NCBI RefSeq assembly: GCF_001021065.1
Contig: NZ_CP011546.1
Span: forward strand, 62,001 to 126,000
Source of the DNA: Corynebacterium uterequi
Lineage (GTDB): Bacteria; Actinomycetota; Actinomycetes; Mycobacteriales; Mycobacteriaceae
Length of the DNA stretch: 64,000 nt
Reading direction: 5' to 3'
The notes under the pieces: generated by a model
The model's input: the letters and a program-made list of their open reading frames with translations, nothing else
What the model was told of the DNA's origin: nothing
The model's database searches: none
Translations under genes and position numbers: made by a program
In this document: piece after piece, positions 24,767 through 34,226 of the stretch
How the letters are laid out: each line of letters opens with the position of its first letter
How positions within the stretch are numbered: position 1 is the stretch's first letter

Positions 24767-26689
24767 CTACCAGATGGTGACGCGCTCCTCGGGAGCCAGG
24801 GCGAAGCGAGAGTCGGCCAGCTGCGGCAAGGCGTCGTAGAACTCGTCGATGTTGGCGGCGATCTGGTTGCACCGGAACTCCGCCGGGGAGTGCGGGTCGA
24901 TGGCCAGGTACTGCTGCTGCATCTCCGGGCGAATCGCCGTGCGCCACACGCGGGCCCAGGCGAGGAAGAGCCGCTGCATGCCGGTGAATTTAGCCCCGGC
25001 GAGCTCCTCGGAACCGCCGTCTACCTCGAAGGGGGCTTCGTCATCCGGCCCGTGGTCAGCCACCCACAACTGGTAGGCGATGACCGCGATCCCGAGACCG
25101 CCGAGGTCGCCGATGTTCTCACCGAGGGTGAACTCGCCGTTGACCCCCGGGGACTCGATGCCGGCGTCGACGAGCACCTGCGGCACCAGGCCGCTGAACT
25201 GGCCAACCAGGCGATCGGTCAGCTCCGTGAACGCGTCGCGGTCCTCGTCGGTCCACCAGTAGTTGAGGTTGCCGTGGCCGTCGTACTGCGAGCCTTGATC
25301 GTCGAAGGCGTGGCCAATCTCGTGGCCGATGACCGCACCGATGGCGCCGAAAAGCTCCGCGGCGTCGAAGGAAGGATCGTAGAACGGTGCCTGGAGGATA
25401 GCCGCGGGGAAGGTGATGTCATTGACCACCGGGTTGTAGAAGGCGTTGACGGTCTGCGGCGTGGTGACCCACTCGGTGCGGTCCGCCGGGGCACCGACTT
25501 TGCCCAGCTCGTAATTGTGGAGGAACTCGGCGCCGGCGCGGACGTTGGCCACCAAGTCGCTGCCGGCGGGGGAGAACTCCAGTCCCTCGTAGCTGCGCCA
25601 CGTGTCCGGGTAGCCGATCTTCGGCGCCAGCAGGCTCAGCTTCTCCAGCGCCCGCCGCTTCGTGGTCTCGGTCATCCACGGCAGGGCGCTGATCCGGTGC
25701 TCGTAGGCGCGCAGCAGGTAGTCGACGAGCGTGAGCATCTCCTTCTTCGAACTCTCCGGGAAGTGCTCCGCCACGTAGGCCTTGCCCAGCTCTTGGCCCA
25801 CGAAGGACTCCACCAGCGCCACGCCGCGCTTCCACCGGTCGCGTAGCTGCGTGGCCCCGGAGAGGCGGGTGCCGTAGAACTCGAAGTTCTTCTGGCCGAT
25901 CTCCTCCGCGAGCACGCTGGCCCGGCTACGCAGGATGTGCCACGTCCCCCACAGCTGCCAATCGGCGAGGCGGTCGTCGGTGAGCAGGCCGGCCAGATGG
26001 TCGAGGTAGCTCGGCATCATCACCACGACGGTGCCGGACAGGCCCGCGTGCGCGAGGAGGGTGCGCACCGGCTCGGGCAGCTCCGACAACGCACCTGGGT
26101 TGTAGGTCTTGACCGCGTCGCGCGAGGACACCACGTCCCAGTGGCCTGCCGCAATGTCCGTTTCGAGCGCGACGATGCGTCGAGCCGCCACCTCCGGGCG
26201 CAGGCCGAACAGGCGCGCCGGGTCCAGGAAGTGCAGCATCTCACCGACGTGACGCTCGTAGGCGGCGAGGGTGTCGGCATGGGTGGCTTCCCGGTAGTAG
26301 GCCTCGTCAGGTAGACCCAGCCCAGATTGGACGACGTAGGCAATCGCGTCGACGGAGTTGGAGTCCTTTTCCACCCAGAACGTCACCGGCGCGGTGACCC
26401 CGATCCGCTCCAGGCGGCCAAGGTTCTTGACGAACTCCTTCGTGTTGCGCGCGGTGAGCAGCTCAAGGTCCTCGTCGAGGACGCCGATGCCGGCGGCCTC
26501 CACCCCGTCGGAGTCCATGAAGGACCTAAACAAGGTGCCCGCCCGGCCAGTGTCCGTGACCACCAGCTCGCGCACCTGCTCCTCCGCGCGATCGCGCAGG
26601 TTATGGAAGGTGCCGTCCACGCCGCGGTCGTCGGGGATGATGTGAGACTCAAGCCAGGGGCCGTTGACAAAGCGATAGAGGTCGTTCAT
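24767..26689 (-). CDS. M13 (neprilysin/PepO) family zinc metallopeptidase
   Basis: A 640-residue endopeptidase. The zinc site HEIGHAFDDQGSQYD starts at about residue 455, the second site ENIGDLGG at about 522, and NAFYNPVVNDITFPAAILQAPF supplies the substrate-backbone asparagine region. C-terminal CNQIAANIDEFYDAL is conserved. There is no signal peptide or N-terminal membrane anchor, so it resembles the cytoplasmic PepO form rather than membrane neprilysins. Probably degrades oligopeptides. The gene stands alone on the minus strand. Confidence 0.9.
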   Translation of the reverse strand: MNDLYRFVNGPWLESHIIPDDRGVDGTFHNLRDRAEEQVRELVVTDTGRAGTLFRSFMDSDGVEAAGIGVLDEDLELLTARNTKEFVKNLGRLERIGVTAPVTFWVEKDSNSVDAIAYVVQSGLGLPDEAYYREATHADTLAAYERHVGEMLHFLDPARLFGLRPEVAARRIVALETDIAAGHWDVVSSRDAVKTYNPGALSELPEPVRTLLAHAGLSGTVVVMMPSYLDHLAGLLTDDRLADWQLWGTWHILRSRASVLAEEIGQKNFEFYGTRLSGATQLRDRWKRGVALVESFVGQELGKAYVAEHFPESSKKEMLTLVDYLLRAYEHRISALPWMTETTKRRALEKLSLLAPKIGYPDTWRSYEGLEFSPAGSDLVANVRAGAEFLHNYELGKVGAPADRTEWVTTPQTVNAFYNPVVNDITFPAAILQAPFYDPSFDAAELFGAIGAVIGHEIGHAFDDQGSQYDGHGNLNYWWTDEDRDAFTELTDRLVGQFSGLVPQVLVDAGIESPGVNGEFTLGENIGDLGGLGIAVIAYQLWVADHGPDDEAPFEVDGGSEELAGAKFTGMQRLFLAWARVWRTAIRPEMQQQYLAIDPHSPAEFRCNQIAANIDEFYDALPQLADSRFALAPEERVTIW

Positions 26690-26716
26690 ACCTCCACACT
26701 AAACCCTGGAGACAGT

Positions 26717-27337
26717 ATGGTGGCGGATATGACAACGGTTCTTGAGAGGTCCCACGGACTCACCTACCGGCTCACTCCACGGCGTTCCGGCGGCTACCTT
26801 TTGTTCGGCATCGTGGCGTTGATGCTTATTTTGGTCGTTCCCATCATCGTCAAGGCCGTGCTTCCCGGGGCGCCGCAGCCTCGGCCCGTCGTTATCTCCG
26901 GCGCCGGCGTCGAATGGGAATCCGCGCAGCTGCGCCTGGACGGCGAGCCTCTCGAATGCGTCACCTCGGAGCTGTCCATGATTAACTTCGGCTTCGACTG
27001 CGGCGCCGCGAGCGTCGACTCCATGGTCCTCACCGGGGTGAAGGACATCCAGAAGTCCGCGAAGCGAGCGATGCGCGCAGGCGGGGGCGGGATGATCGAC
27101 CTCAGCGACGCCCGCACGGTGGAGCACGACGGATCCGTGCTCATCGTGGCGGAAGACGCGACGCTGGCCGGATTTGTCTACCCCGTGCCCGACGTCGGCC
27201 CGGACGCCTATTCCTACGCGCAGGTGGAGCTGCACTTCACCGACGAGGAGCTCGAACCCTGGCTGGAGTCCGTCTGGCAGGCCCTCGACGGCACCGACCT
27301 CCCCGCCCTCTTCCGCTCCGCGATTAACGAGGCATAG
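26717..27337 (+). CDS. single-pass membrane protein of unknown function next to PrsW
   Basis: A 206-residue protein with one membrane segment at about residues 29-50 (YLLFGIVALMLILVVPIIV), a short cytoplasmic N-terminus and an external C-terminal domain. ATG at 26717 has GGAGA five bases upstream; further ATGs at 26729 and a GTG at 26720 are weaker. The external part contains two Cys (ECVTSEL and FDCGAA). No family recognised. It ends 3 bp before the PrsW-type protease gene, so the two are surely co-translated; a substrate, chaperone or partner role is possible (inference). Confidence 0.78.
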   Translation: MVADMTTVLERSHGLTYRLTPRRSGGYLLFGIVALMLILVVPIIVKAVLPGAPQPRPVVISGAGVEWESAQLRLDGEPLECVTSELSMINFGFDCGAASVDSMVLTGVKDIQKSAKRAMRAGGGGMIDLSDARTVEHDGSVLIVAEDATLAGFVYPVPDVGPDAYSYAQVELHFTDEELEPWLESVWQALDGTDLPALFRSAINEA

Positions 27338-27340
27338 CGC

Positions 27341-28201
27341 ATGAAACTCTTTGCCCGCATCCTCCTCGGCATATCGACCGCCGTCGGAGTGTTGATGATG
27401 CTCCTCAACATTGGCGTCAACATAGTCCTGTCCCCGATGGGGTTCGTCGTCGGCCTCGTCTGCGGCCTGCTGTACTCGCTCATCATCATCTTCGCGCTCA
27501 CGCGCACCCCCCTGTGGCCTCGGATGAAGAGGGGATCGGCGTGGTACTTCGTCATCTCCGCCTTCGCCTGGGGCGGAGGCACCGGCATGATGATTATGCT
27601 GCCCACGGCCACCGCGTGGAACGACATGGTGCGGATCTTCGGCTGGGATAACGCCGCCGCCGCATTCAGCGGCGCCTACCCGGAGGAGCCCGCCAAGGCC
27701 TTCGGCGTCCTCATGATCCTGCTCGCCTTCCGGCAGCTCAACCGCCCGTGGCACGGAATGCTCGCCGGAATGCTGGTGGGCCTGGGCTTCGAGACGGTGG
27801 AGAACTTCGGCTACGGTGCCATGTTCGGCATCCTCGACGCCAATTCGGACCTTCACGGAGCGCTGGCCGGCTGGGGGCTGCGGCTCGTCGTCGGGCCGGC
27901 GCTGCACATCGTGTTCACCGGGGTGGTGGGCTGGGGCATCGGCCAGGCCCTCTACCGGGCGGACAAGTCCCTCGGCTGGCGGCTCGGCCAGGTCTTCGGC
28001 TGGTTGGCCTTCTCCGTGATGAACCACTTCCTGTGGAACTACGGCACGGAGGATATGGTTCTCGCCATCGTCACCATGATCATCGCCGCCGTGCTGCACT
28101 ACCCGGTCTTCATCTGGCTGTTCATCACCGCCTGGCGGCAGGCCCGGGCCGACCACGGCTACGCGTACACGGATCGGCCGCTGGTGGCGCTGCCGGCCTA
28201 G
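27341..28201 (+). CDS. PrsW-family intramembrane metalloprotease
   Basis: A 286-residue polytopic membrane protein with about eight segments. The PrsW motifs are in order: EEPAK at residues 115-119, FETVEN at 150-155, His189 in PALHIVFTGVVGWG, and MNHFLWN with His229. In Bacillus, PrsW cuts the anti-sigma factor RsiW at site 1; no sigma/anti-sigma pair is present here, so the target is unknown. The upstream gene, 3 bp away, encodes a single-pass membrane protein with an external domain. The stop overlaps the emb stop by 4 bp. Confidence 0.88.
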   Translation: MKLFARILLGISTAVGVLMMLLNIGVNIVLSPMGFVVGLVCGLLYSLIIIFALTRTPLWPRMKRGSAWYFVISAFAWGGGTGMMIMLPTATAWNDMVRIFGWDNAAAAFSGAYPEEPAKAFGVLMILLAFRQLNRPWHGMLAGMLVGLGFETVENFGYGAMFGILDANSDLHGALAGWGLRLVVGPALHIVFTGVVGWGIGQALYRADKSLGWRLGQVFGWLAFSVMNHFLWNYGTEDMVLAIVTMIIAAVLHYPVFIWLFITAWRQARADHGYAYTDRPLVALPA

Positions 28202-31200
28202 TCCTCTTCCTCCTCCCAGACGAGCATGGTGCTGTCCTGCCACAGCCCGCCGCGGACCTCGTCGCGGTAATCGACGTGGGCCAGCGCCGGCGCCTGGCCG
28301 GTGGAGTCCACGCGCAGCTCGTAGCGGTGGAGAGCACCCCAGTCCTGGTGCCAGTCGTGGTTGAGGTAGCTGGGCACCTGGTACATCCGGTTCACCGCAT
28401 CCGGGGTGATGAGCGCACCGCCGCCGGCGAAGTCCATGAAGGTGGTCAGCTCCGGCTCATTGACGTGATCCGGGGTGATGCGATACTCCGGGATCTCGGC
28501 CACGCCGGCGTAGTGCCGGAAGGAACGCTGGTGCGGGAACTGCAACGCCGTGACCCAGTCGAGCAGGCCCGGGGCGTCGGAGCCTATCACCTCCTCCAGT
28601 GGCGCAAGCGTCGGCACCCGCGGCGGGGTGAACGCCAGCCACTGATCCTTATCCGTCGACGTGTCCACCGCCCGCAGCCGCACCGCGTCCGCCTCGGCGG
28701 GCAGGGCGTCGAGCGGCAGCCGCAGGTTGCGCCACGCCGGCGCCGGGCCGATGTCGAGCATCTCCCGCTCGCCCAACAGCTCCACGCCGCCCGGCGTACT
28801 CCGGCCGTACTCCAGCAGGAAGGTCTGGCCGGGCTGCTCCACGCCGTTGGCGTCGTGGTGGTGGATCCGGCCCGCCACGGAGACGACGATGAGCGGGGCC
28901 TGCTCCGAGCGCGTCTCCGGCAGGCGATACCAGTGGCTCGTCGCCGCCGCGGCCGTCGCGGCCTCCGCGCGATAGGACCCGACGACGGGCACAATGCCGG
29001 GATCCAGGTTGAACGGCAAGCGGGCGTAGGAGCCGTTGACGCCGACCGTCGCCGCCTTCCGGGCGGTGTCCTGCGCGGGGTGCGCACTGGGGTGGGCGCT
29101 GGGGTGGGAGCCGCCGTCGGAGTCCGTCAGCGCCGCCATCTTCGCCTCCATCTTCATCGCCTCAGTGGCGTCCTCGGAGGAGAGATCCGCCGGGATGCCA
29201 TTGGGAGTGAATCCCTGACTATCGGCGCCGGTGAGGGACTGTGCTAACTCGACGCCTCCCACCGGGGTGAGGAAGGAGGAGTCGGAATCGGTCTCCACCA
29301 TCACGTCCTGGGCCAGGTAGGCGGTATTGCCGGTTAGGGCCCGGACGTTGCCCAGGCCCACCGAGTACGCCGGAAGTTGATCGACGAAGGCCTTGGCGAA
29401 AGACGCGGCGGAAAACCCGGACAGCAGCAGCGCGGCCACGAACACCTGCGCGCTGAGCAGGCCGTTGACGCGGTTCGACGCGGCGGCGGTGCTGTACGAC
29501 GGGTCCTGGGATCGGCGGCTGTGATAGCGCAGGTGCTGGATGACCGCCACGGCCAGAATCACCAACCCCACCGCCAGGATGCCGTCGGCGAACTCGTAGC
29601 CCTTGAGCTGCGGTTTCTTATCCCACCACGGGATGCCGAAGTTGGAGATGTACCACCACGAGTTCCACCCGGTGAAGCTGGTCGCCAGCAGCAGCGTCGT
29701 CCCCGCCACCGCGTAGGTGCGCGCGTGAGCCGAGCGCAGCGCGAGCTGGCTGAGCACCACCCCGGCGAGGGCCCCGATGACCGGGGCGATGCCCGCATAA
29801 ATGCCGAAGTGGTGCGTCCACTTCGTGGGGGTGAACATGAGGAAGAACACGCTCAGCGCGAAGATAACCATGAGGCGGATCGTCGGCCCCGCGGCCACCC
29901 CGGGGACCTTCCCGTGGCGGGCCAGGGAGTAGCACACCAGCACCACGCAGCACAGCAGCAGGAACATCGCGGCCCGGCGGGCGAGGGAGCCCTCGGAACC
30001 GGCGTAAAACAGGGTGGAATAGCGCAGCCACTCCATCGTCCAGTCCAGCGACGGACCCACCGCGGAACGCACCCTGGTCGATTCGAGCACGGTGCTCAGC
30101 GTCTGATCCGCAAACACCGGCACGAACACCGCCAGCCCGGCGGCGAGGAACGGGGACATGATCCCCAGCGTGACGAACCAGCGCGGCGACGTCGACGCGG
30201 CGAGCCGCTCGTGCAGCACCGCCACCAGCGACGGCAGTGACACGAGGAAGGCGCCGACGGCCATGAGACCCGTGGGCCCGCACGTCAAGGTCACCGCCGC
30301 GGCGACGACGCCCAGCGCGGCAGGCAATAGCCGCCGGGTGAGGATGCAGCGCTCGAAACACATCCAGGTCACTAGCGTGCCGAGCGCGATCACCGGTTCC
30401 GGGCGCAGGCCGTTGTTATAGGGGAACCAGAACACGAGGAAGACGAAGCCGGCCGTCCAATGCGCCAGCCGGCGAGACGCCATCCGCGAGCCGAGGTAGG
30501 GCAGCACCGAACGGGACAGGATCAGCCAGGTGCCGATGCCGGCCAGCAACGTCGGCAGCCGCATCCACAGCGAGTACGTGGCGACGTCGGCGAGCGCGCC
30601 GAGCAGAATGTAGTACGGGCTGCCGAAGGGCGCCTCGGGGGCGCCGTACCAGCGGTAATAGTTCGCCATGTAGCCGGCGTCGGAGGCGTTGCGGGCCATC
30701 GTGAGGATGAAGCCGTCGTCGGAGGTGTTCGCCCCGAAGACGTGCCAGAACAACAGCAACCCGACGATGACGGCGTCGAGGGCCGTCACCTGGCGCCACC
30801 GCGACGGCACCGCCACCCGCCGGGGGACGTCGATGCGGTCCTGGCGCCACAACGACCACAGGGAGACAAGCGCCAGCAGCGAGGCCACCCACATCGTGAT
30901 CGTCTTCACCGCGGTGGGCCGGGAGGTGAAACGGGAATCCACGTCCACCTCGACGGCGAGGCCGGCGTCGACGAGCTCCGACGCGGCGTCGTCTTCGAGC
31001 TCCGAGTACACTCCCGTCACCTGGGGGCGCAAGTCCTCCTCGACGGTGGTGGTGCGCCCGGCCACCGACACCGTCACGGACGTGTGGGTGATGTCAAGGT
31101 CCAGCACGTCGTCTGGTTTAAGGTCGCGGACCTCGCGGGGGCTGAGCTCGGCGACCACCCGGCCCTGAGTGGACACGTTGAGGCCACCGCCGGCGGTGAC

Positions 31201-31527
31201 CTGGACGAAGAGGCCACGGCTCGCCGCCTGCGGCCCGGAAGGCGGGATGGAACCGACGATGAGAGTCTCGTCCTCGCGCAGAGCGCCGACGGCGCCAAGC
31301 GGGATGCGCGCCCGCAACGCCTGGGGAGCGCCCGCGACGAGCGGCGCGTTCACCGAGCGGACCGAGGAATCCTGCGGCCAGGACACACTCGACTGCGTGT
31401 GCACCACCGGCAGCAGCGGGATCGCGAGGAAGAGGACGAAGGCCAGCAGGCCGGTGACGATCCCGAGGGTGCGCGCGGGGGACGCGGAGGTGTCGGCGGG
31501 CGGGCGCGGCGCAACTCGGGAATCCAT
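28198..31527 (-). CDS. emb: arabinosyltransferase Emb (single EmbA/B/C homologue)
   Basis: A 1109-residue GT-C glycosyltransferase that uses decaprenyl-phospho-arabinose outside the membrane to build the arabinan of arabinogalactan and lipoarabinomannan; the family is the ethambutol target. Layout: one membrane segment at ~22-42, an external beta domain to ~210, about 12 further membrane segments to ~700 with the catalytic NTSDDGF near residue 270, then a large external C-terminal carbohydrate-binding domain ending at 1109. A His/Pro-rich stretch (SHPSAHPSAHPAQ) lies in the external domain. Corynebacteria typically have one Emb. It follows aftA by 39 bp on the same strand. Confidence 0.95.
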   Translation of the reverse strand: MDSRVAPRPPADTSASPARTLGIVTGLLAFVLFLAIPLLPVVHTQSSVSWPQDSSVRSVNAPLVAGAPQALRARIPLGAVGALREDETLIVGSIPPSGPQAASRGLFVQVTAGGGLNVSTQGRVVAELSPREVRDLKPDDVLDLDITHTSVTVSVAGRTTTVEEDLRPQVTGVYSELEDDAASELVDAGLAVEVDVDSRFTSRPTAVKTITMWVASLLALVSLWSLWRQDRIDVPRRVAVPSRWRQVTALDAVIVGLLLFWHVFGANTSDDGFILTMARNASDAGYMANYYRWYGAPEAPFGSPYYILLGALADVATYSLWMRLPTLLAGIGTWLILSRSVLPYLGSRMASRRLAHWTAGFVFLVFWFPYNNGLRPEPVIALGTLVTWMCFERCILTRRLLPAALGVVAAAVTLTCGPTGLMAVGAFLVSLPSLVAVLHERLAASTSPRWFVTLGIMSPFLAAGLAVFVPVFADQTLSTVLESTRVRSAVGPSLDWTMEWLRYSTLFYAGSEGSLARRAAMFLLLCCVVLVCYSLARHGKVPGVAAGPTIRLMVIFALSVFFLMFTPTKWTHHFGIYAGIAPVIGALAGVVLSQLALRSAHARTYAVAGTTLLLATSFTGWNSWWYISNFGIPWWDKKPQLKGYEFADGILAVGLVILAVAVIQHLRYHSRRSQDPSYSTAAASNRVNGLLSAQVFVAALLLSGFSAASFAKAFVDQLPAYSVGLGNVRALTGNTAYLAQDVMVETDSDSSFLTPVGGVELAQSLTGADSQGFTPNGIPADLSSEDATEAMKMEAKMAALTDSDGGSHPSAHPSAHPAQDTARKAATVGVNGSYARLPFNLDPGIVPVVGSYRAEAATAAAATSHWYRLPETRSEQAPLIVVSVAGRIHHHDANGVEQPGQTFLLEYGRSTPGGVELLGEREMLDIGPAPAWRNLRLPLDALPAEADAVRLRAVDTSTDKDQWLAFTPPRVPTLAPLEEVIGSDAPGLLDWVTALQFPHQRSFRHYAGVAEIPEYRITPDHVNEPELTTFMDFAGGGALITPDAVNRMYQVPSYLNHDWHQDWGALHRYELRVDSTGQAPALAHVDYRDEVRGGLWQDSTMLVWEEEED

Positions 31528-31566
31528 AAGGCATCAGTGTAAAGGTGCCAGCGGGGGTGGTCGCGC

Positions 31567-33438
31567 TTAGGCGCGCGCGGTGACCACCACGAACTGATCT
31601 ACCTCGGTGACGGTCCACAGCTCGGGATCATCGAACACTCGCGGGTTGAACGTGACCGGGTCGTGGCGAACATTGGGTTGATTGGGAAACAGGTTGCGGG
31701 CTAGGCCCAGCTGCCACTCGTCGCCGCCGCGCAGCAGGAACACCTGCGGTGGCCGCCACGGGCTCTTCGCCACCTCGGCGGCGAAGGCCGCGGGGGTCAT
31801 TCCCGGCTCGTGGGAGCGGGCGGCCAGCTGCTCTATGAAGTCATTACGCTGAGAGAACTCGCCCAGCGGGTTCGCGTAATGGCTGGTCATCGCGTTGAAG
31901 CCGAGGTAGGGGTAGTAGGAGAGGAAGAGGTTTTCGTCGGTGAGCACCACCGTCTCGGTGGGGGAGTAGCCCGCGGCGCGGATGGCGTCGTCAATGCGCG
32001 GGTAGAACTGCACCCGGTTGGGCGCCTTGCGGTCACCGCGCTCACCGTAGCCGTCGGTATCCGAGTAGGCGAGGTCGATGAGGTGCTCCAGGCGCGCCGG
32101 GATGGTCTGGGCGTAGCTGAACCCCATGAGCACCAGCGCCACCGACACCGCCACGGCAGCGTTTCTCCCGTCGCCACGAGCCGATACCCACCGCAGCAGC
32201 GCCGCCAGCGCCCACACGCCACAGCACGCCACCGTGACCACGACGACGGTGCCGAGCCGGAAGCCGATGAGCGTGGTGCCCACCAGCGGAGCGAGCATGG
32301 AGCCCAACTCCCAGAGGTACAACACCGCCAACGCGATGAGGAAGGCGCGGGGTGTGGGCTCGCTGCGGCGCAGAACCAGGTAGCCGATGCCGGCCAGGCA
32401 CAGCAACCCCACCAGTGTGGGCAGGAAGAACTGCACCGTGAACAGTGTGCCCTCCTCGGGCAAGTACTGCGCGGCGGTCGACTCTGCCACCTCGTCGCCG
32501 GTCAGGGTGCGCCACAGGTAGGGTGCCCAGGCGATGAGCGCCAGCAGCAGCGAGCCGAAACCCACCGCCAGCAGGTGTGTCAGCGACACCCGCCACGGCC
32601 GGGTGGCCACCGCCATTACGACTACGACGAGTGCCATCACCGCCGGGAAGAGGGTATAAAAGCAGGCCGCGACCCCGAGGAACACCGCCATCGCCGCCGT
32701 GGCGAACCACGATCCGCGCACCGCCCGGTCAGTGAGCACGATCGCCGGCGGGACCCCCATGGCGATGATCGCCGCGTAGGGTTCCGGGGCCGAGGCCACG
32801 AGGGTGAGCGCGGTCGTCGCCAGCGCCAGGGACGTAGCCAGCGGTAAGGAGCCGGTGAGCCGCTGCCACACCGGGACCAGCAGAGACGCGGCCGACGCCA
32901 ACGACACGATGGCCCACGGCTGGTACACCGCCCAGCCCGGCATCCCCAGCGCCGCGGCCAGCCGGCCGCCCAGCCAGAACCACCCGATGGGGTAGTAGGA
33001 GGGCAGATCGGCGTAGTTCATGTCCTCGTTGTGCCAGGTCACCGCCATGCGGGTGAGGAACTGGGAACGAAACATCTGGTCGATCTGGATGCCGTCGAGG
33101 TAGAGCCTCGACGCAGCCAGCGGAATCGCCACCGCCGCAAAAACGAGCCCCGCCGGCGCCAGGTAAGCCACCGCGTAGGTCAGCCACCGCCGTATGCGCC
33201 CGGGGGAGGTAGCGCCGTAACGCCACCACAGCAGCAGCCCGGCGGTGACCATGATGAGCAGGAACATCGCCGCGCTGGCCAGCGCCCGCAGCACCATCGA
33301 CGTGTTGAACGCCGGTAGGCTCACCGCCTTCAGCCCGACCCACCCGACAAACGCGAAGGCCGCAGCTCCTAGGCAGGCGGAGAGCATCCCGAGAAGGGTA
33401 TGGGAGCGGGACAACGGATCCGGTCGGGTGGGCAACAT
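31567..33438 (-). CDS. aftA: galactan 5-O-arabinofuranosyltransferase AftA
   Basis: Adds the first arabinofuranosyl residues from decaprenyl-phospho-arabinose to galactan, priming arabinan synthesis that Emb continues. A 623-residue GT-C enzyme with about 11-13 membrane segments; the first external loop has QMFRSQFLTRMAVTWHNEDM and NYADLPSYYPIGWFW, both family hallmarks, and the C-terminal external domain contains the late WRPPQVFLLRGGDEW. It is 2 bp from dprE2 upstream and 39 bp from emb downstream, in the order found in mycobacteria (Rv3790-Rv3793). Confidence 0.94.
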   Translation of the reverse strand: MLPTRPDPLSRSHTLLGMLSACLGAAAFAFVGWVGLKAVSLPAFNTSMVLRALASAAMFLLIMVTAGLLLWWRYGATSPGRIRRWLTYAVAYLAPAGLVFAAVAIPLAASRLYLDGIQIDQMFRSQFLTRMAVTWHNEDMNYADLPSYYPIGWFWLGGRLAAALGMPGWAVYQPWAIVSLASAASLLVPVWQRLTGSLPLATSLALATTALTLVASAPEPYAAIIAMGVPPAIVLTDRAVRGSWFATAAMAVFLGVAACFYTLFPAVMALVVVVMAVATRPWRVSLTHLLAVGFGSLLLALIAWAPYLWRTLTGDEVAESTAAQYLPEEGTLFTVQFFLPTLVGLLCLAGIGYLVLRRSEPTPRAFLIALAVLYLWELGSMLAPLVGTTLIGFRLGTVVVVTVACCGVWALAALLRWVSARGDGRNAAVAVSVALVLMGFSYAQTIPARLEHLIDLAYSDTDGYGERGDRKAPNRVQFYPRIDDAIRAAGYSPTETVVLTDENLFLSYYPYLGFNAMTSHYANPLGEFSQRNDFIEQLAARSHEPGMTPAAFAAEVAKSPWRPPQVFLLRGGDEWQLGLARNLFPNQPNVRHDPVTFNPRVFDDPELWTVTEVDQFVVVTARA

Positions 33439-33440
33439 GG

Positions 33441-34202
33441 CTAGATCGGCAACCGCTTCATGATCGGCGCGGGAATGTGCTGCAACACTAGGGTGACCAG
33501 CTCGAAGATGGGGTGCACGTAGAGGGTCTTCTTGCGGTGCAGGATCGCGTCCACCACGGCCTTACCGACGACGGGCACGTCGACGGTGAACGGGGCCTCC
33601 TCGACGTGTGCCGAGAGCTTCGTGCGCACCTGGCCGGGGCGGACGACGAGGACGTTGACGCCGTCGCCCTCCAGGGCCACGCCCAGCTGGGTGAAGAAGC
33701 CGTCGACGCCGGCCTTCGCGGAGCCATACGTGAAGTTGGAGCGGCGCACCTTCATGCCGGCCACGGAGCTCATGGCGACGATGGTGCCGTGGCCCTGGCG
33801 CTTAAAGTACTGGCCGAGCAGCACGCCAAAGGACACGTAGGCGGTGTAGTTGATGGCGGAGGACGCCACGGCCTTGGCCTGGTCCTGCCAGATTTCCTCC
33901 TGATCGCCCATGACGCCGAAGGCGACGATGGCGACGTCCACGTCACCGTGGGCGAAGGCCTGCTCGACGATCTCCGGGTGGGAGGCGGTATCCAGGGCGT
34001 CGAAGTCCAGCAGCTCGACGTCCGACGCGCCGGCGTTGATGACCTGCTCGGCGGCGGCTTCGAGGCCGTCCTCCTCGACGCGGCCCGCGAGGGTCACGCG
34101 GGCCGGGCCGCGGCTGAGGAACTCCTCAACGATGCCGAGGCCGATCTCCGAGGAGCCGCCCAGGAGCAGAATGTTCTGGGCCTGTCCTACTGCATTAAGC
34201 AT
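33441..34202 (-). CDS. dprE2: decaprenylphosphoryl-2-keto-beta-D-erythro-pentose reductase DprE2
   Basis: NADH-dependent short-chain dehydrogenase that reduces the 2-keto product of DprE1 to decaprenyl-phospho-arabinose. A 253-residue SDR with the nucleotide motif GGSSEIG at ~15-21, catalytic SSVAG (Ser ~147) and YGSAK (Tyr and Lys ~161-165). The C-terminal hydrophobic part probably helps membrane association. It lies 24 bp after dprE1 and 2 bp before aftA, so synthesis and use of the arabinose donor are encoded together. Confidence 0.95.
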   Translation of the reverse strand: MLNAVGQAQNILLLGGSSEIGLGIVEEFLSRGPARVTLAGRVEEDGLEAAAEQVINAGASDVELLDFDALDTASHPEIVEQAFAHGDVDVAIVAFGVMGDQEEIWQDQAKAVASSAINYTAYVSFGVLLGQYFKRQGHGTIVAMSSVAGMKVRRSNFTYGSAKAGVDGFFTQLGVALEGDGVNVLVVRPGQVRTKLSAHVEEAPFTVDVPVVGKAVVDAILHRKKTLYVHPIFELVTLVLQHIPAPIMKRLPI

Positions 34203-34226
34203 GGTGATTCTCCTGTGTCGTTCTCG

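Noticed and set aside
26699-28243. Very long open frames antisense to real genes (here opposite the PrsW gene, also 2342-3748, 3652-5061, 13405-15057 and 52597-54276)
   Set aside because: They arise from high GC content; they are rich in Arg, His, Gly and Val, have no family similarity, and mirror genes with clear motifs.
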